Position numbers and translations under genes: made by a program. A model generated the notes under the pieces. It had not been told where the DNA came from. It did not search any database and was given only the letters and a program-made list of their open reading frames with translations. DNA of 64,000 nucleotides from Dinoroseobacter sp049800835 (lineage in GTDB: Bacteria; Pseudomonadota; Alphaproteobacteria; Rhodobacterales; Rhodobacteraceae), in NCBI RefSeq assembly GCF_049800835.1, contig NZ_JBNAFU010000001.1, positions 1,116,001-1,180,000 on the forward strand, in the 5' to 3' direction. Shown one piece after another: positions 16,479 through 24,971 of this stretch (its first letter is position 1; every line of letters starts with the position of its first letter).

Positions 16479-16952
16479 ATGACCACCCGTATCCTGTTTG
16501 TTTGCCTTGGAAATATCTGCCGCTCGCCCACGGCGGAAGGCGTTTTCAGGGCACTGGCGGCAGAGGGCGGCGTAGATGTAGAGGTCGACAGCGCGGGGAC
16601 GAGTGCCTGGCATGTGGGCAGCCCGCCGGACAGTCGCGCCATGGCCGAAGCCGCAGGGCGCGGCATTGACCTGTCCGGGCTGCGCGCGCGCCAGGCAGAG
16701 CCCGAGGATTTCGAGCGGTTCGACCTGATCGTGGGGATGGACCGCAGCAATGTCACCCGGCTCGAGGCGTTGCGCCCCGCAGGGAACACGACACCTGTCG
16801 CGCTGTTTCTCGGCTATGCCGAGGGCGGCCTGCCGACCGAGGTGCCGGACCCCTATTACGAAGACAACTTCCCGCAGGTCTTCGACATGCTCGATGCGGC
16901 AAGCCGGGGCCTTGTCGCGCGGATTGCGGCAGGTCAGGAACTGGCGCAATAG
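16479..16952 (+). CDS. Low-molecular-weight protein-tyrosine phosphatase
   Basis: A 157-residue cytoplasmic phosphatase. The P-loop CLGNICRSPT (C-x5-R) is at residues 9-18 and the general-acid Asp is in VPDPYYEDNF near residue 125. Both are intact, so it should be active. The ATG is chosen over a GTG one codon before; GGAGG lies about 9-10 bases upstream. The last 19 bases overlap the convergent small secreted-protein gene. No tyrosine kinase is adjacent. Confidence 0.93.
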   Translation: MTTRILFVCLGNICRSPTAEGVFRALAAEGGVDVEVDSAGTSAWHVGSPPDSRAMAEAAGRGIDLSGLRARQAEPEDFERFDLIVGMDRSNVTRLEALRPAGNTTPVALFLGYAEGGLPTEVPDPYYEDNFPQVFDMLDAASRGLVARIAAGQELAQ

Positions 16953-17266
16953 GCGCGCGCGGCGTTCCCGAATTCCTGATACCGGTCCCAGAATTTCTCG
17001 TCCGAGCGGCGGTCCGACATGCGCACATCCTGCGCGCGCTGCGGATCGACGAAGAACTTCGCTGCCTTGCGCTGATCCGACCGGCTGAGCGTGATGTCTG
17101 CCACGTTCTGGATACAGCCGCAGAGCGACCTGCTGGGCGCCCGGCCCGCCTGAATACAGGCCCGTTCGATGGTGCCGGCCTGTGCCGACCCCGTGGCCAA
17201 CGGGACGACGGCACCTGCCGAGAGCCCCAGACCGACTGCCATGGATAGAATAAGTGCTCGCATCAA
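16934..17266 (-). CDS. Small secreted protein with conserved Cys residues
   Basis: A 110-residue exported protein with a signal peptide ending near AQAGT (about residue 31). The mature domain has CIQAGRAPSRSLCGCIQNVAD and a C-terminal Cys (AYCASS). Cys pattern and length match a Rhodobacteraceae family often mislabelled arginine transporter. The function is unknown, and there is only one hydrophobic segment, so transport is unlikely. The 3' end overlaps the phosphatase gene on the other strand by 19 bases. Confidence 0.7.
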   Translation of the reverse strand: MMRALILSMAVGLGLSAGAVVPLATGSAQAGTIERACIQAGRAPSRSLCGCIQNVADITLSRSDQRKAAKFFVDPQRAQDVRMSDRRSDEKFWDRYQEFGNAARAYCASS

Positions 17267-17377
17267 AGCTACCTCGCGCTGATGACCATACCTGCCTCGT
17301 ACCGGTGTGCCTCTGTGATCGAAGCCTTGTGCCGATTGGTTAAGGATAGCTTTAGATCAGCCTTTTTTCAAACCCGA

Positions 17378-18181
17378 TTACGGTTTCAGCCTGTAGCCTG
17401 TCCGAAACAACTGCCAGCAGATGAGCTTTACAACCGCTGCCGCACCCACGCAGACGGCAAAGCCCAGCATTGGCGGGCTGTCGGATACGCCGATCACCCC
17501 GTAACGCACCCCATCGATCATGTAGAACATCGGGTTGATGTGGCTGAGGGTCTGCATCAATGGCGGCATCGCCTCCAGCGAATAGAACGTGCCCGACAGG
17601 AAGCTGAGCGGCGTGATCACGAAATTGGTGATCGCGGCCATCTGGTCGAACTTGTTTGCGAAGATCGCAGCGATGATGCCAAGCCCGCCCAGAACGGTGG
17701 CCCCCGTCAGCACAAACAAAAGCAGCCAGACCGGGTGCGCGACCCCCATGCCCAGAACGAGGATCATCGCGATCAGGATAACGACCGCCACCAGAACACC
17801 TCGGATGATCCCTCCCAAAAGGTAGCCTGCCAGAAGCTCGCCTGCCGACAGCGGCGGCATCAGCGTGTCCACGATGTTGCCCTGCACCTTGGCCACCATG
17901 ATCGAGGACGATGTATTCGCAAACGCGTTCTGGATCACGGTCATCATCAGGATGCCGGGGGCCACGAATTCCATGAAGGGCACGCCCATCACCTCGCCGC
18001 GGCGGGGGCCGATGGCGAGGCTGAAGATCAGGATGAAAAGCCCCGCTGTGACCAGCGGGCCGCCCACGGTCTGGGTCCAGACCGCCATGAACCGCCGCGT
18101 TTCACGCTCTGCCAGCGTGGCCACGCCAAGCCAGTTCACGCGCCCGAAGCGGCGCGTGCCCATCTGAAGTTGCTGTGACAT
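17378..18181 (-). CDS. ABC-2 type transporter permease
   Basis: A 267-residue inner-membrane protein with about six hydrophobic segments. The N-terminal RVNWLGVATLAERETRRFMAVW and internal NPMFYMIDGVRYGVIG are typical of YadH/NodJ-like ABC-2 permeases. FVAPGILMMTVIQNAFANTS is another family hallmark. The ATPase partner is not adjacent: the next gene on this side is divergent gcrA. It may be exporting a polysaccharide, lipid or drug, but the substrate cannot be read from the sequence. Confidence 0.88.
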   Translation of the reverse strand: MSQQLQMGTRRFGRVNWLGVATLAERETRRFMAVWTQTVGGPLVTAGLFILIFSLAIGPRRGEVMGVPFMEFVAPGILMMTVIQNAFANTSSSIMVAKVQGNIVDTLMPPLSAGELLAGYLLGGIIRGVLVAVVILIAMILVLGMGVAHPVWLLLFVLTGATVLGGLGIIAAIFANKFDQMAAITNFVITPLSFLSGTFYSLEAMPPLMQTLSHINPMFYMIDGVRYGVIGVSDSPPMLGFAVCVGAAAVVKLICWQLFRTGYRLKP

Positions 18182-18324
18182 GGGGCACTCCTGTCAACGC
18201 GCCGCTGACGGGCGCTTGTATCCTGCTTGTGGACCGGTAAAATAGCAGCAGAACAGAAAACTCCAAGGGGCGGGGTTGGGTCACGCAGACCCGACCCCGT
18301 CCTTTATCCTAGCCCGAGGTGGCC

Positions 18325-18915
18325 ATGTCCTGGACTGACGAGCGCGTAGAAATCTTGAAGACCATGTGGGGCGAAGGCAAAAGCGCCAGCCAGATCGCCA
18401 AGGAGCTGGGCGGGGTGACCCGCAATGCCGTGATCGGCAAGGTGCACCGGCTGGGCCTGTCGAACCGCAATGGCGGTGCGAGCCCGGCCAAGGCCGCGCC
18501 GAAAGAAGCCGCCCGCGCCAAGGCCCCTGCGGCAGAGGCAAAGCCGACCACGCCCAAACCAGCACCCAAACCCGCGCGCGCACCCGAACCCGCCCCGGCA
18601 GCCGCCGCGGCCGCACCGGCGCCGACGCCGATGCGCAAGGCGATCGTGCCCGCCGGTCAGCCCCTGCCCCCCCAGCCCTCGGCGAACGAGATCAGCCCCG
18701 AGGCTCTGGCCTCCGTCCGCGAGGTGGAAAAGAAAGCCAAGAAGCTGAACCTGATGGAACTCACCGAACGGACCTGCAAGTGGCCCATCGGGGATCCGGC
18801 GACCGAAGAGTTCTGGTTCTGCGGCCTGCCCGTTCAGGCTGGCAAACCCTATTGCGAAGCGCATGTGGGCGTCGCGTTCCAGCCGATGTCGAGCCGCCGG
18901 GACCGCCGTCGCTGA
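18325..18915 (+). CDS. gcrA: Cell-cycle regulator GcrA
   Basis: A 196-residue transcription factor that partners sigma-70 RNA polymerase and responds to GANTC methylation in alphaproteobacteria. The N-terminal DNA-binding domain begins MSWTDERVEILKTMWGEG and includes RNAVIGKVHRLGLSNR. A long Ala/Pro-rich linker (about residues 55-115) is unstructured. The C-terminal sigma-interacting domain has LTERTCKWPIGDP and FWFCGLPV. A GTG two codons before gives a 198-residue alternative, but the Met-Ser-Trp start matches the family. A clear terminator follows. Confidence 0.93.
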   Translation: MSWTDERVEILKTMWGEGKSASQIAKELGGVTRNAVIGKVHRLGLSNRNGGASPAKAAPKEAARAKAPAAEAKPTTPKPAPKPARAPEPAPAAAAAAPAPTPMRKAIVPAGQPLPPQPSANEISPEALASVREVEKKAKKLNLMELTERTCKWPIGDPATEEFWFCGLPVQAGKPYCEAHVGVAFQPMSSRRDRRR

Positions 18916-18937
18916 AACCCGCTCCGAGCACGTCATG

Positions 18938-18970
18938 AAAAAAGGCGCCCGCTGGGGCGCCTTTTCTTTT
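18938..18970 (+). terminator. Intrinsic terminator of gcrA
   Basis: A GGCGCC/GGCGCC stem is extended by flanking A-runs and T-runs (AAAAGGCGCCC and GGGGCGCCTTTT), followed by CTTTT. It can also terminate the convergent VPLPA-CTERM gene. Confidence 0.88.
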
Positions 18971-18989
18971 CGGACTGACGTCTAAAGGG

Positions 18990-19631
18990 TCAGTTGGCTG
19001 CCTTGCGGCGCCGCGCTGCCCAGCCAAGACCGCCCATACCGGCCAGCAGCATGAGTGCCGGCGCGGGAAGCGGAACGGCAGACACCTGAAGGTTGTCGAT
19101 CGCGCCGGACTGCTTGCCAAAGTCGAACGACACGCTGGTGATGCCCGTGAAGGCTGTCGACAGGCTGGCGAACTGGTTGTCCGCCGCCACGTTGACGGAC
19201 GTGGACGACCCGTCGCTGGCCGTAACGGTCAGCGACACATCGTCAAAGGCGTCGAAGCCGGACAGTTTGACGGCCGAATCAAAGGTAAAGGTGATGATCC
19301 CGCCTTTGCCTTCGTCGTCCGGGTCGGAGCTGTCACCATCTTCGGAGATGATCAGCACATTGCCCGGAGACAGCGTGCCACCAAGACCATCGTTGAACGG
19401 CGCAGCAAGGTCGCCGTCGCCGCCTGTCGGGTTGTTGGTGTCGAAGATCATCGCGATATCGTTGTTGCCATTGCTGGAAACGCTGATTTCGAATCCGACG
19501 CCATCGACGGTGAAGCCTTGGGCCCCGGAGACAACGTCACCCGCCGAGAAGCTCTCGAAATCGATGACCGCTGCATTTGCAGCCGACGCAGCAAGAAAGA
19601 TGCCGACGGCTGCGGTAGAAAGATATTTCAT
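18990..19631 (-). CDS. VPLPA-CTERM sorted surface protein
   Basis: A 213-residue exported protein. The signal peptide ends near ASAANAA (about residue 21). The mature part is Asp/Gly/Ser-rich and beta-type, with FESFSAG and PSDPDDEGKGG-like stretches. The last about 26 residues are VPLPAPALMLLAGMGGLGWA followed by basic residues, the VPLPA-CTERM tail of the PEP-CTERM type, processed by an exosortase-like enzyme. The cargo is likely exposed outside or tied to extracellular polysaccharide. The start is the ATG; an in-frame GTG lies 4 codons upstream. The AT-rich upstream region probably holds the promoter. Confidence 0.85.
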   Translation of the reverse strand: MKYLSTAAVGIFLAASAANAAVIDFESFSAGDVVSGAQGFTVDGVGFEISVSSNGNNDIAMIFDTNNPTGGDGDLAAPFNDGLGGTLSPGNVLIISEDGDSSDPDDEGKGGIITFTFDSAVKLSGFDAFDDVSLTVTASDGSSTSVNVAADNQFASLSTAFTGITSVSFDFGKQSGAIDNLQVSAVPLPAPALMLLAGMGGLGWAARRRKAAN

Positions 19632-19878
19632 GATAGAGTCCACTCACAAACACTCAGAAAACACATCTGAGGTACCACATAAGTGCAGCGCGACAAGTGG
19701 TCGATTTTACTAATATCGACTTTTTTGCGATGACTTTTGGGTGACACTTGGCTTTTTGGACAGGTCATTCGCGCGGAAGTTGTTCCCACCGGAGGACGCT
19801 CCGCCCTAGGGAAGATACGCGGATGTCGCCGCAGAAGGCTCTTTTCCGACCTCGCGATTTAGGCGTATAGCGCAGGCC

Positions 19879-21249
19879 ATGAGCACCAACCCCCCAAACC
19901 TGCGCCCCGATCTTGCCCCTGCGGCCCGGCTTGAGACCACGTCGCGGGATGGTCAGCCCAAAATCGGCATGGTCAGCCTGGGATGCCCGAAGGCGCTGGT
20001 GGACAGCGAGCGCATCCTGACGCGCCTGCGCGCAGAGGGGTATGCCATCAGCCCGGAGTACAGCGGTGCGGATGCCGTCATCGTCAACACTTGCGGGTTT
20101 CTGGACAGCGCCAAGGCCGAAAGCCTTGATGCGATCGGAGAGGCCCTGACGGAGAACGGTCGGGTGATAGTCACCGGGTGTCTGGGGGCGGAGCCCGATT
20201 ACATCACAGGCGCGCACCCGTCGGTTCTGGCCGTGACGGGCCCACATCAATACGAACAGGTCCTGGATGCAGTGCATGCCGCTGTGCCGCCCAGTCCCGA
20301 TCCGTATGTCGATCTGATCCCGGCGCAAAACGTGTCGCTGAGCCCGCGGCACTACAGCTACCTCAAGATTTCGGAAGGCTGTAACCACAAATGCAAGTTC
20401 TGCATCATTCCGGACATGCGCGGGCGTCTGGTCAGCCGCCCGGCTGCCGCCGTGGTGCGCGAGGCCGAAAAGCTGGTGGAGGCCGGGGTCCGCGAGTTGC
20501 TTGTGATCTCGCAGGACACCTCCGCCTATGGTGTGGACATCAAGCACGCTGAAGACCGGGGCCACCGCGCCCATATCACCGATCTGGCCCGCGATCTCGG
20601 CAGTTTGGGCGCGTGGGTGCGGTTGCACTACGTCTACCCCTACCCGCATGTGCGCGACCTGATCCCGCTGATGGCGGATGGGCTGGTCCTGCCCTATCTG
20701 GACATCCCGTTCCAGCACGCCCACCCGGAAACGCTGCGCCGCATGGCGCGACCGGCGGCAGCGGAACGCACGCTGGACCGGATCGCCGAGTGGCGGGGGA
20801 TTTGCCCGGACATCACCCTGCGGTCGACCTTCATTGTCGGCTATCCCGGCGAAACCGAAGCCGAATTCCAAACCCTGCTGGACTGGCTGGACGAGGCACA
20901 ACTGGACCGGGTCGGATGCTTTCAGTACGAAAATGTCGAAGGCGCCCGGGCGAATGCCCTGCCCGACCATGTGGCTGCGGAGGTCAAGCAAGACCGGTGG
21001 GAGCGGTTCATGGCAAAAGCACAGGCCATCTCTGCCGCCAAGTTGCAGGCCAAGGTCGGCGCACGCATGGACGTGATCGTCGACGAGGTGGACGCCGAGG
21101 CCGCGACCTGCCGCACGCAAGCCGACGCGCCCGAAATTGACGGGAACCTGTTCATAGACGCAGGGCACGAGGCCCTGAGTCCCGGACAGATCGTCACCGT
21201 GACCGTGGATGAAGCGTCCGAATACGACCTGTGGGGACGCCTCGACTGA
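19879..21249 (+). CDS. rimO: Ribosomal protein S12 methylthiotransferase RimO
   Basis: A 456-residue radical-SAM enzyme that methylthiolates an Asp of ribosomal protein S12. The UPF0004 domain has the first cluster Cys residues in SLGCPKALVDSE, NTCGF and TGCLG. The radical-SAM motif CNHKCKFC is near residue 170. DMRGRLVSRP is a RimO-specific feature, and a C-terminal TRAM domain follows. Length is normal. The gene ends back to back with the convergent lipoprotein gene (shared TGATCA). Confidence 0.94.
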   Translation: MSTNPPNLRPDLAPAARLETTSRDGQPKIGMVSLGCPKALVDSERILTRLRAEGYAISPEYSGADAVIVNTCGFLDSAKAESLDAIGEALTENGRVIVTGCLGAEPDYITGAHPSVLAVTGPHQYEQVLDAVHAAVPPSPDPYVDLIPAQNVSLSPRHYSYLKISEGCNHKCKFCIIPDMRGRLVSRPAAAVVREAEKLVEAGVRELLVISQDTSAYGVDIKHAEDRGHRAHITDLARDLGSLGAWVRLHYVYPYPHVRDLIPLMADGLVLPYLDIPFQHAHPETLRRMARPAAAERTLDRIAEWRGICPDITLRSTFIVGYPGETEAEFQTLLDWLDEAQLDRVGCFQYENVEGARANALPDHVAAEVKQDRWERFMAKAQAISAAKLQAKVGARMDVIVDEVDAEAATCRTQADAPEIDGNLFIDAGHEALSPGQIVTVTVDEASEYDLWGRLD

Positions 21250-21573
21250 TCACCCGGTCGGGACCGAAAACAGGACGTAGCCTTGTGTCCGCGCGACCGC
21301 GACCGCGCCGGTCTCGGTCACGAACACGCCCAGATTCTCCATGTCTTCGGGGCACCCGACGAAATCCGCCGTGTGGTCGAGAAACTGGTTGGTATAGTCG
21401 TTCTCGCCGATGCGGCGGCACTGGTCGCCCGGCGCCCGGTAGCCATCACCAAAAAATGGCAGCGGATCGGTCGTGACGGTTTCCGGCGGCAACTCCAACC
21501 CACCCGGTGTCGGATCGGTCATCGGATCGCAGGCGGCAAGCGCGAGCAGGGCAAACAAAAGAACCGGTTTCAT
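21250..21573 (-). CDS. Small lipoprotein
   Basis: A 107-residue protein beginning MKPVLLFALLALAACDPM with lipobox LAAC near residue 15. The mature domain carries RAPGDQCRRIGENDYTNQF and VGCPEDMENLGVF, two Cys that may pair, and ends GYVLFSVPTG. No family is recognised beyond the resemblance to short envelope lipoproteins. The start is set by the signal sequence, and the frame above it is not used. Confidence 0.65.
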   Translation of the reverse strand: MKPVLLFALLALAACDPMTDPTPGGLELPPETVTTDPLPFFGDGYRAPGDQCRRIGENDYTNQFLDHTADFVGCPEDMENLGVFVTETGAVAVARTQGYVLFSVPTG

Positions 21574-21644
21574 GGCAATGTCCTTCGGATAATGTGTCGT
21601 GAGCCTAGACCAACAATGCCCATCACCCAACACCGGAAACTGCC

Positions 21645-21962
21645 ATGCCGCTGACCGTGTCCGTCACCTGCCCCGATCTGACCACCGCCCGCGCGCTTGC
21701 CAGAGCAGCGCTGGAGGCGCGTCTTGCGGCCTGCGCCAACATTCTGCCCGGGGTTGAAAGCCATTTCTGGTGGGACGGGGCGCTGGAACAGGACACAGAG
21801 GTTTTGCTGAGTTTCAAGACCGCCACCGCCCACCGTGACGCCCTTGTTGACGTGATCAACGCAGCGCACCCTTACGACCTGGCCGCAATAACGTGGTCAG
21901 ACGACGGGGCTCCGGAAGCCGTTCATGACTGGATCGCGCAGGAGACCGCCTCAGGCGGCTGA
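21645..21962 (+). CDS. cutA: Divalent-cation tolerance protein CutA
   Basis: A 105-residue trimeric cytoplasmic protein linked to copper and other divalent-cation tolerance. VTCPDLTTARALARA, then ACANILPGVESHFWWDG and EVLLSFKT match CutA, and HPYDLAAI corresponds to the family's HPYEVPEI motif. The length is normal. Its last 12 bases overlap the 3' end of a DUF6455 gene on the opposite strand. Confidence 0.92.
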   Translation: MPLTVSVTCPDLTTARALARAALEARLAACANILPGVESHFWWDGALEQDTEVLLSFKTATAHRDALVDVINAAHPYDLAAITWSDDGAPEAVHDWIAQETASGG

Positions 21963-22274
21963 CGCTGCATCGACCATGGCGCAGGCGCGTTTCAGTGCGT
22001 CCATACGCCCCCGGTTCAGACAGCCTTCGGGTGGGATATCGGTGTCCTGGCCCGGAATCGCGAGCCAGTCCTTGCAACCCTCGGCCCAGGCGCATCCACG
22101 GCACCGTTGCACCATCCCTGCCCACTCCTCTTGCGACAGCAGTCCTTCGTCAAAGGCCCAGGCCAAGTCCACATGCGCGGTCTTGGCCATGCGCTGAACA
22201 AGCCAGTAGTGGTCGACCTCCTGCCCAAGTTGCTTGGGACAGGGCGAGGCTTGAGTTGATAAGGCACGTGTCAT
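21951..22274 (-). CDS. DUF6455 family four-Cys protein, copy 1
   Basis: A 107-residue soluble protein with the pattern C-x2-C-x5-C-x17-C followed by Leu-Asn-Arg (RCRGCAWAEGC then EGCLNRG). It is paralogous to the next gene upstream on the strand. Four spaced Cys suggest a metal or iron-sulfur site, although no such function is established to my knowledge. GGAG lies 6 bases before the ATG. An FNR-like palindrome is centred about 64 bases upstream of the start. It has extra Cys near residue 12 and near the C-terminus. Confidence 0.8.
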   Translation of the reverse strand: MTRALSTQASPCPKQLGQEVDHYWLVQRMAKTAHVDLAWAFDEGLLSQEEWAGMVQRCRGCAWAEGCKDWLAIPGQDTDIPPEGCLNRGRMDALKRACAMVDAASAA

Positions 22275-22330
22275 TGCAGGCTCCCTCTCCGCTGTTGGTT
22301 GGGTTGTGCCAAGATGCCGCGCGCGCTGCC

Positions 22331-22344
22331 TTGATGTGGGTCAA
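22331..22344. promoter_or_regulatory. FNR/FnrL-like site upstream of DUF6455 copy 1
   Basis: TTGATGTGGGTCAA matches the FNR consensus TTGAT-N4-ATCAA at 9 of 10 positions. It is centred about 64 bases upstream of the copy 1 ATG, a plausible activating position for a short leader. Confidence 0.55.
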
Positions 22345-22369
22345 ACCAGGCCTGCGCGGAGGGTCGAGC

Positions 22370-22630
22370 CTAGTCCGCCCGGGTGGCAAGCTTCGCCAGG
22401 GTGTCGCGGTTCACACAATACTCCGGCGCCTCCGCAAGACTCTGCGTGGCGCGCAACAGGCGTGCGCATGCCTCGGGGTTGGAGCACTTGGTGCAGCGCA
22501 GAACGAGGTCGGGAATGACATCGGGGGCCAGCGCGCCGCGCATCACGGATTCTTCGAGATCAACGCCCACATGGTCGGCCATCCGATCCACGAGCGAGGC
22601 ATGTTTGCGCAGGGTTTCGGCGTTTTGCAT
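22370..22630 (-). CDS. DUF6455 family four-Cys protein, copy 2
   Basis: An 86-residue paralogue of the neighbouring DUF6455 protein, with RMADHVGVDLEE aligning to RMAKTAHVDLAW in copy 1. It has C-x2-C-x5-C-x16-C-Val-Asn-Arg (RCTKCSNPEAC then EYCVNRD). It is shorter and has no extra Cys, so the four shared Cys are the likely functional core. A weaker FNR-like site lies at the same distance from its start as in copy 1. The start is the ATG that aligns with copy 1. Confidence 0.78.
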   Translation of the reverse strand: MQNAETLRKHASLVDRMADHVGVDLEESVMRGALAPDVIPDLVLRCTKCSNPEACARLLRATQSLAEAPEYCVNRDTLAKLATRAD

Positions 22631-22686
22631 TTGTGGTCTCTCCGTCAGGGGTCGCAGACAGAGTAGCCACTGGGTCATTCGCGTCC

Positions 22687-22700
22687 TTGCGCCAGATCAA
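22687..22700. promoter_or_regulatory. FNR/FnrL-like site upstream of DUF6455 copy 2
   Basis: Read on the minus strand, TTGATCTGGCGCAA has a perfect left half TTGAT and a weaker right half CGCAA. It is centred about 63 bases upstream of the copy 2 ATG. A second TTGAT lies 11 bases upstream of it. The matching distance in both paralogues supports it. Confidence 0.45.
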
Positions 22701-22707
22701 GGCCGCA

Positions 22708-23457
22708 TCAAAGCCCGGCAGCCACCTCGCGCACGACCCGAATACGATCGGCATTTGGGGGGTGAGAGCCTAGAAACTGATCGCCCGGGTCCGGCAGACG
22801 GTTAAAGAACGCAGCCCCGCGCACCGGATCGAAGCCCGCGCGCGCGGCGATGACCGTGCCCAGCGCGTCCGCTTCCAACTCGTTGGCCTTGGAATAGGTG
22901 CGCGCGCCCACGAACGCCCCCGCCTGCGCGGCCTGGTCGATGGCGGTCTGTCTGACCGCCTCGCTTGCGCCGCCGGTCAGGACAGACGCCAGAACGCTGC
23001 CCGCCAGCGCGCCCAGCGCAGCGTCCTGCTGCATCTGCGTCAGGTGCCCCGCGATGTGGTGCGCGGCCTCGTGCCCCAGCACGAAGGCCAGTTCGTCACG
23101 GTTGCGGGCATCGGCAATCAACGCGACGGTGAACACGATCAGCGGCTGTCCGTCTTCGGTCACGGTCTGAAACGCGTTGACCGGCTGGTCGGTGCGGGTA
23201 TCGACCTGAATCAGGAAGTCGCAGTTGGTGTTTTGCGTGCGTGCGCGGCATTGTTGTTCCGCCACCGGTTCCACTTGCGCGACCACAGCGCTGAAATTGT
23301 CCACCGCCTGACGCGCGGTCACGCGGGGTTCCGCCGAAGCGACGGCCGGCCCGGGCGCCTGTGGAGGTGGCGCCGCAGTCGGCGCGACGGTACAGCCCGC
23401 AACCGCCAGAACGACGGAAATGAACGCGATGCGCGTGCAGATCATCATCTTGTGCAT
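22708..23457 (-). CDS. M48 family metalloprotease lipoprotein
   Basis: A 249-residue periplasmic zinc protease. The lipobox LAVAGC lies near residue 21, followed by a Pro/Ala-rich linker. The zinc site HEAAHHIAGHL holds HExxH near residue 132, and the third ligand is the Glu in NELEADALG. This is the family of YggG/LoiP-like envelope proteases with a compact domain. SHPPNADRI near the end is typical. The start is set by the lipoprotein signal; the longer open frame upstream lacks support. Confidence 0.9.
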   Translation of the reverse strand: MHKMMICTRIAFISVVLAVAGCTVAPTAAPPPQAPGPAVASAEPRVTARQAVDNFSAVVAQVEPVAEQQCRARTQNTNCDFLIQVDTRTDQPVNAFQTVTEDGQPLIVFTVALIADARNRDELAFVLGHEAAHHIAGHLTQMQQDAALGALAGSVLASVLTGGASEAVRQTAIDQAAQAGAFVGARTYSKANELEADALGTVIAARAGFDPVRGAAFFNRLPDPGDQFLGSHPPNADRIRVVREVAAGL

Positions 23458-23553
23458 CCTTTCGCCCCCCTTGGCCGCCTGAGAGTGGCGGCACCATTGA
23501 TTTAAGTTGCGGCGTTTGCGCCTGCCACCCCTGCGGGCCTTGGCAGAGGCGGG

Positions 23554-23991
23554 ATGCGCCTTATTTCGCCGCGCATGACCGAGCAAACCAAAGCCGCCGC
23601 CGATATCGCCGTCCTTTACAACGCGTCCTGCCCTGTATGCAGGTCGGAGATTGCGCATTACGAGGCTTATGCCAGCACGCGCAACCTGCCCTTGCGGTTC
23701 GAGGACCTGGGAGACACAGACCTTTCGGCATGGGGTCTGACGGCAGATCAGGCCGCCCGCCGCCTGCATGTTCTGCACGACGGAGAGGTTCTGTCCGGCT
23801 TGCCGGCCTTCCGTGTTTTGTGGGCACAGATGCCGCGGTATCGCTGGCTTTCCCGCGTGACGGGGTGGCCGGTGATCCGCCCGGCGGCAGCGGCTGTCTA
23901 CGATCACGTGCTTGCGCCCTTATTGTATCACTGGCATCGCAATCGTTATGCAGGTGCAGAAAAAACTGGAAAAGCGCGACGCGCACCTTAA
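23554..23991 (+). CDS. DCC family thiol-disulfide oxidoreductase-like protein (DUF393)
   Basis: A 145-residue soluble protein. VLYNASCPVCRSEIAHYE contains the CPVC pair of the DCC family, with a thioredoxin-like arrangement. LHVLHDGEVLSGLPAFRVLW matches the conserved downstream region. It probably acts on disulfides or as a redox partner in the cytoplasm. The ATG used here has GAGG just before it; an inner ATG seven codons later is the alternative. Confidence 0.88.
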   Translation: MRLISPRMTEQTKAAADIAVLYNASCPVCRSEIAHYEAYASTRNLPLRFEDLGDTDLSAWGLTADQAARRLHVLHDGEVLSGLPAFRVLWAQMPRYRWLSRVTGWPVIRPAAAAVYDHVLAPLLYHWHRNRYAGAEKTGKARRAP

Positions 23992-24000
23992 CGTTACATC

Positions 24001-24252
24001 ATGTTTACGATTGAACACGAGTTCGATTCGACCGTGGTCACGCTGGTCGATGAGGGCGCACAAAACCTTCAGGAAGACGTTATTATCAACGCCTTCGAGG
24101 AATGTGTGACCCTTGAACAATTCGACCCGCGCACGGATCGGATGATGCGGGTGACGCTGTCTATTGCCCAACTCAACGACCTTGCGGCGGCACTCGATCT
24201 GCCCGAAGGCGTCTACCGGTTGCGGCGGGAACCCGCCAACGCGGTCGAGTAG
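24001..24252 (+). CDS. Conserved hypothetical protein
   Basis: An 83-residue acidic protein beginning MFTIEHEFDSTVVTLVDEG, with no signal, membrane segment or Cys cluster other than CVTLEQF. It looks like a compact alpha/beta domain (strand-strand-helix from the spacing), ending in a basic patch RLRREP. No ribosome site is evident. It lies 9 bases after the DCC gene and could be cotranscribed with it. I do not recognise it, although codon use looks like a real gene. Confidence 0.6.
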   Translation: MFTIEHEFDSTVVTLVDEGAQNLQEDVIINAFEECVTLEQFDPRTDRMMRVTLSIAQLNDLAAALDLPEGVYRLRREPANAVE

Positions 24253-24377
24253 CGCCCGGTCGGCACTGCGTCGCCAACCCGCAAGTTTCGCTTCTCAGAT
24301 CATTGCCGGGTTGGGGTTGAAGCGGCGCGCAAAAAGGCCGACCTAGAGCGTGTTGACGATCGCCAAAGGTCCCATTC

Positions 24378-24971
24378 ATGTCCGAAATCCGCCCTCTGTC
24401 TCCGCTGCCACAGGTGCTTGAATTCCTGCGCACGCGTCGGTCCCGCCCGGCAAAGACCCTGCGCGCACCCTATCCGGACCGCGCCACCGTGGCGGAGTTG
24501 CTGGAGATAGCCGCCCGTACGCCGGATCACGGCAAGCTGGAACCGTGGCGCTTCATCGTGCTGACACAGGGGGCGCTAACACGGCTTGCCGATCTGGCAG
24601 AGGCGCGTGGAACCGATCTGGGGATCGACCCCGACAAGGTCGCAAAGGCGCGCGCGAGTTTCGACACCGCGGGGTGCATCGTGGCGGTGGTCGCCAGTCC
24701 GAAACCGTCGGAGAAGATCCCCCAGTTGGAACAAACGCTGTCGGCGGGCGCCGTGTGTCTGGCCCTTGTCAACGCCGCACAGGCGGCGGGATGGGGTGCG
24801 AATTGGCTGAGCGGGTTTGCTGCGCATGATCAGGAGTTCCGAGCGCAGGGCCTTGGCCTCACGCCAGAAGAAACAGTCGCAGGGTTCATCCATCTCGGTA
24901 CCGAAGGCGCGGTCCCCCCGGACCGCCCCCGCCCAGATACCGCTGCCTTGACAGACTGGGTATCGACATGA
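24378..24971 (+). CDS. Nitroreductase family protein (YdjA-like)
   Basis: A 197-residue FMN-dependent oxidoreductase. LEFLRTRRSRPAKTL begins the domain, ARTPDHGKLEPWRFIVL is the FMN-binding segment, and GWGANWLSG with GFIHLGT completes it. It resembles the small YdjA-type nitroreductases that form dimers. The substrate is unknown. Its stop overlaps the next start by 4 bases (ATGA), so it is coupled to the EI24 membrane protein. Confidence 0.9.
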   Translation: MSEIRPLSPLPQVLEFLRTRRSRPAKTLRAPYPDRATVAELLEIAARTPDHGKLEPWRFIVLTQGALTRLADLAEARGTDLGIDPDKVAKARASFDTAGCIVAVVASPKPSEKIPQLEQTLSAGAVCLALVNAAQAAGWGANWLSGFAAHDQEFRAQGLGLTPEETVAGFIHLGTEGAVPPDRPRPDTAALTDWVST

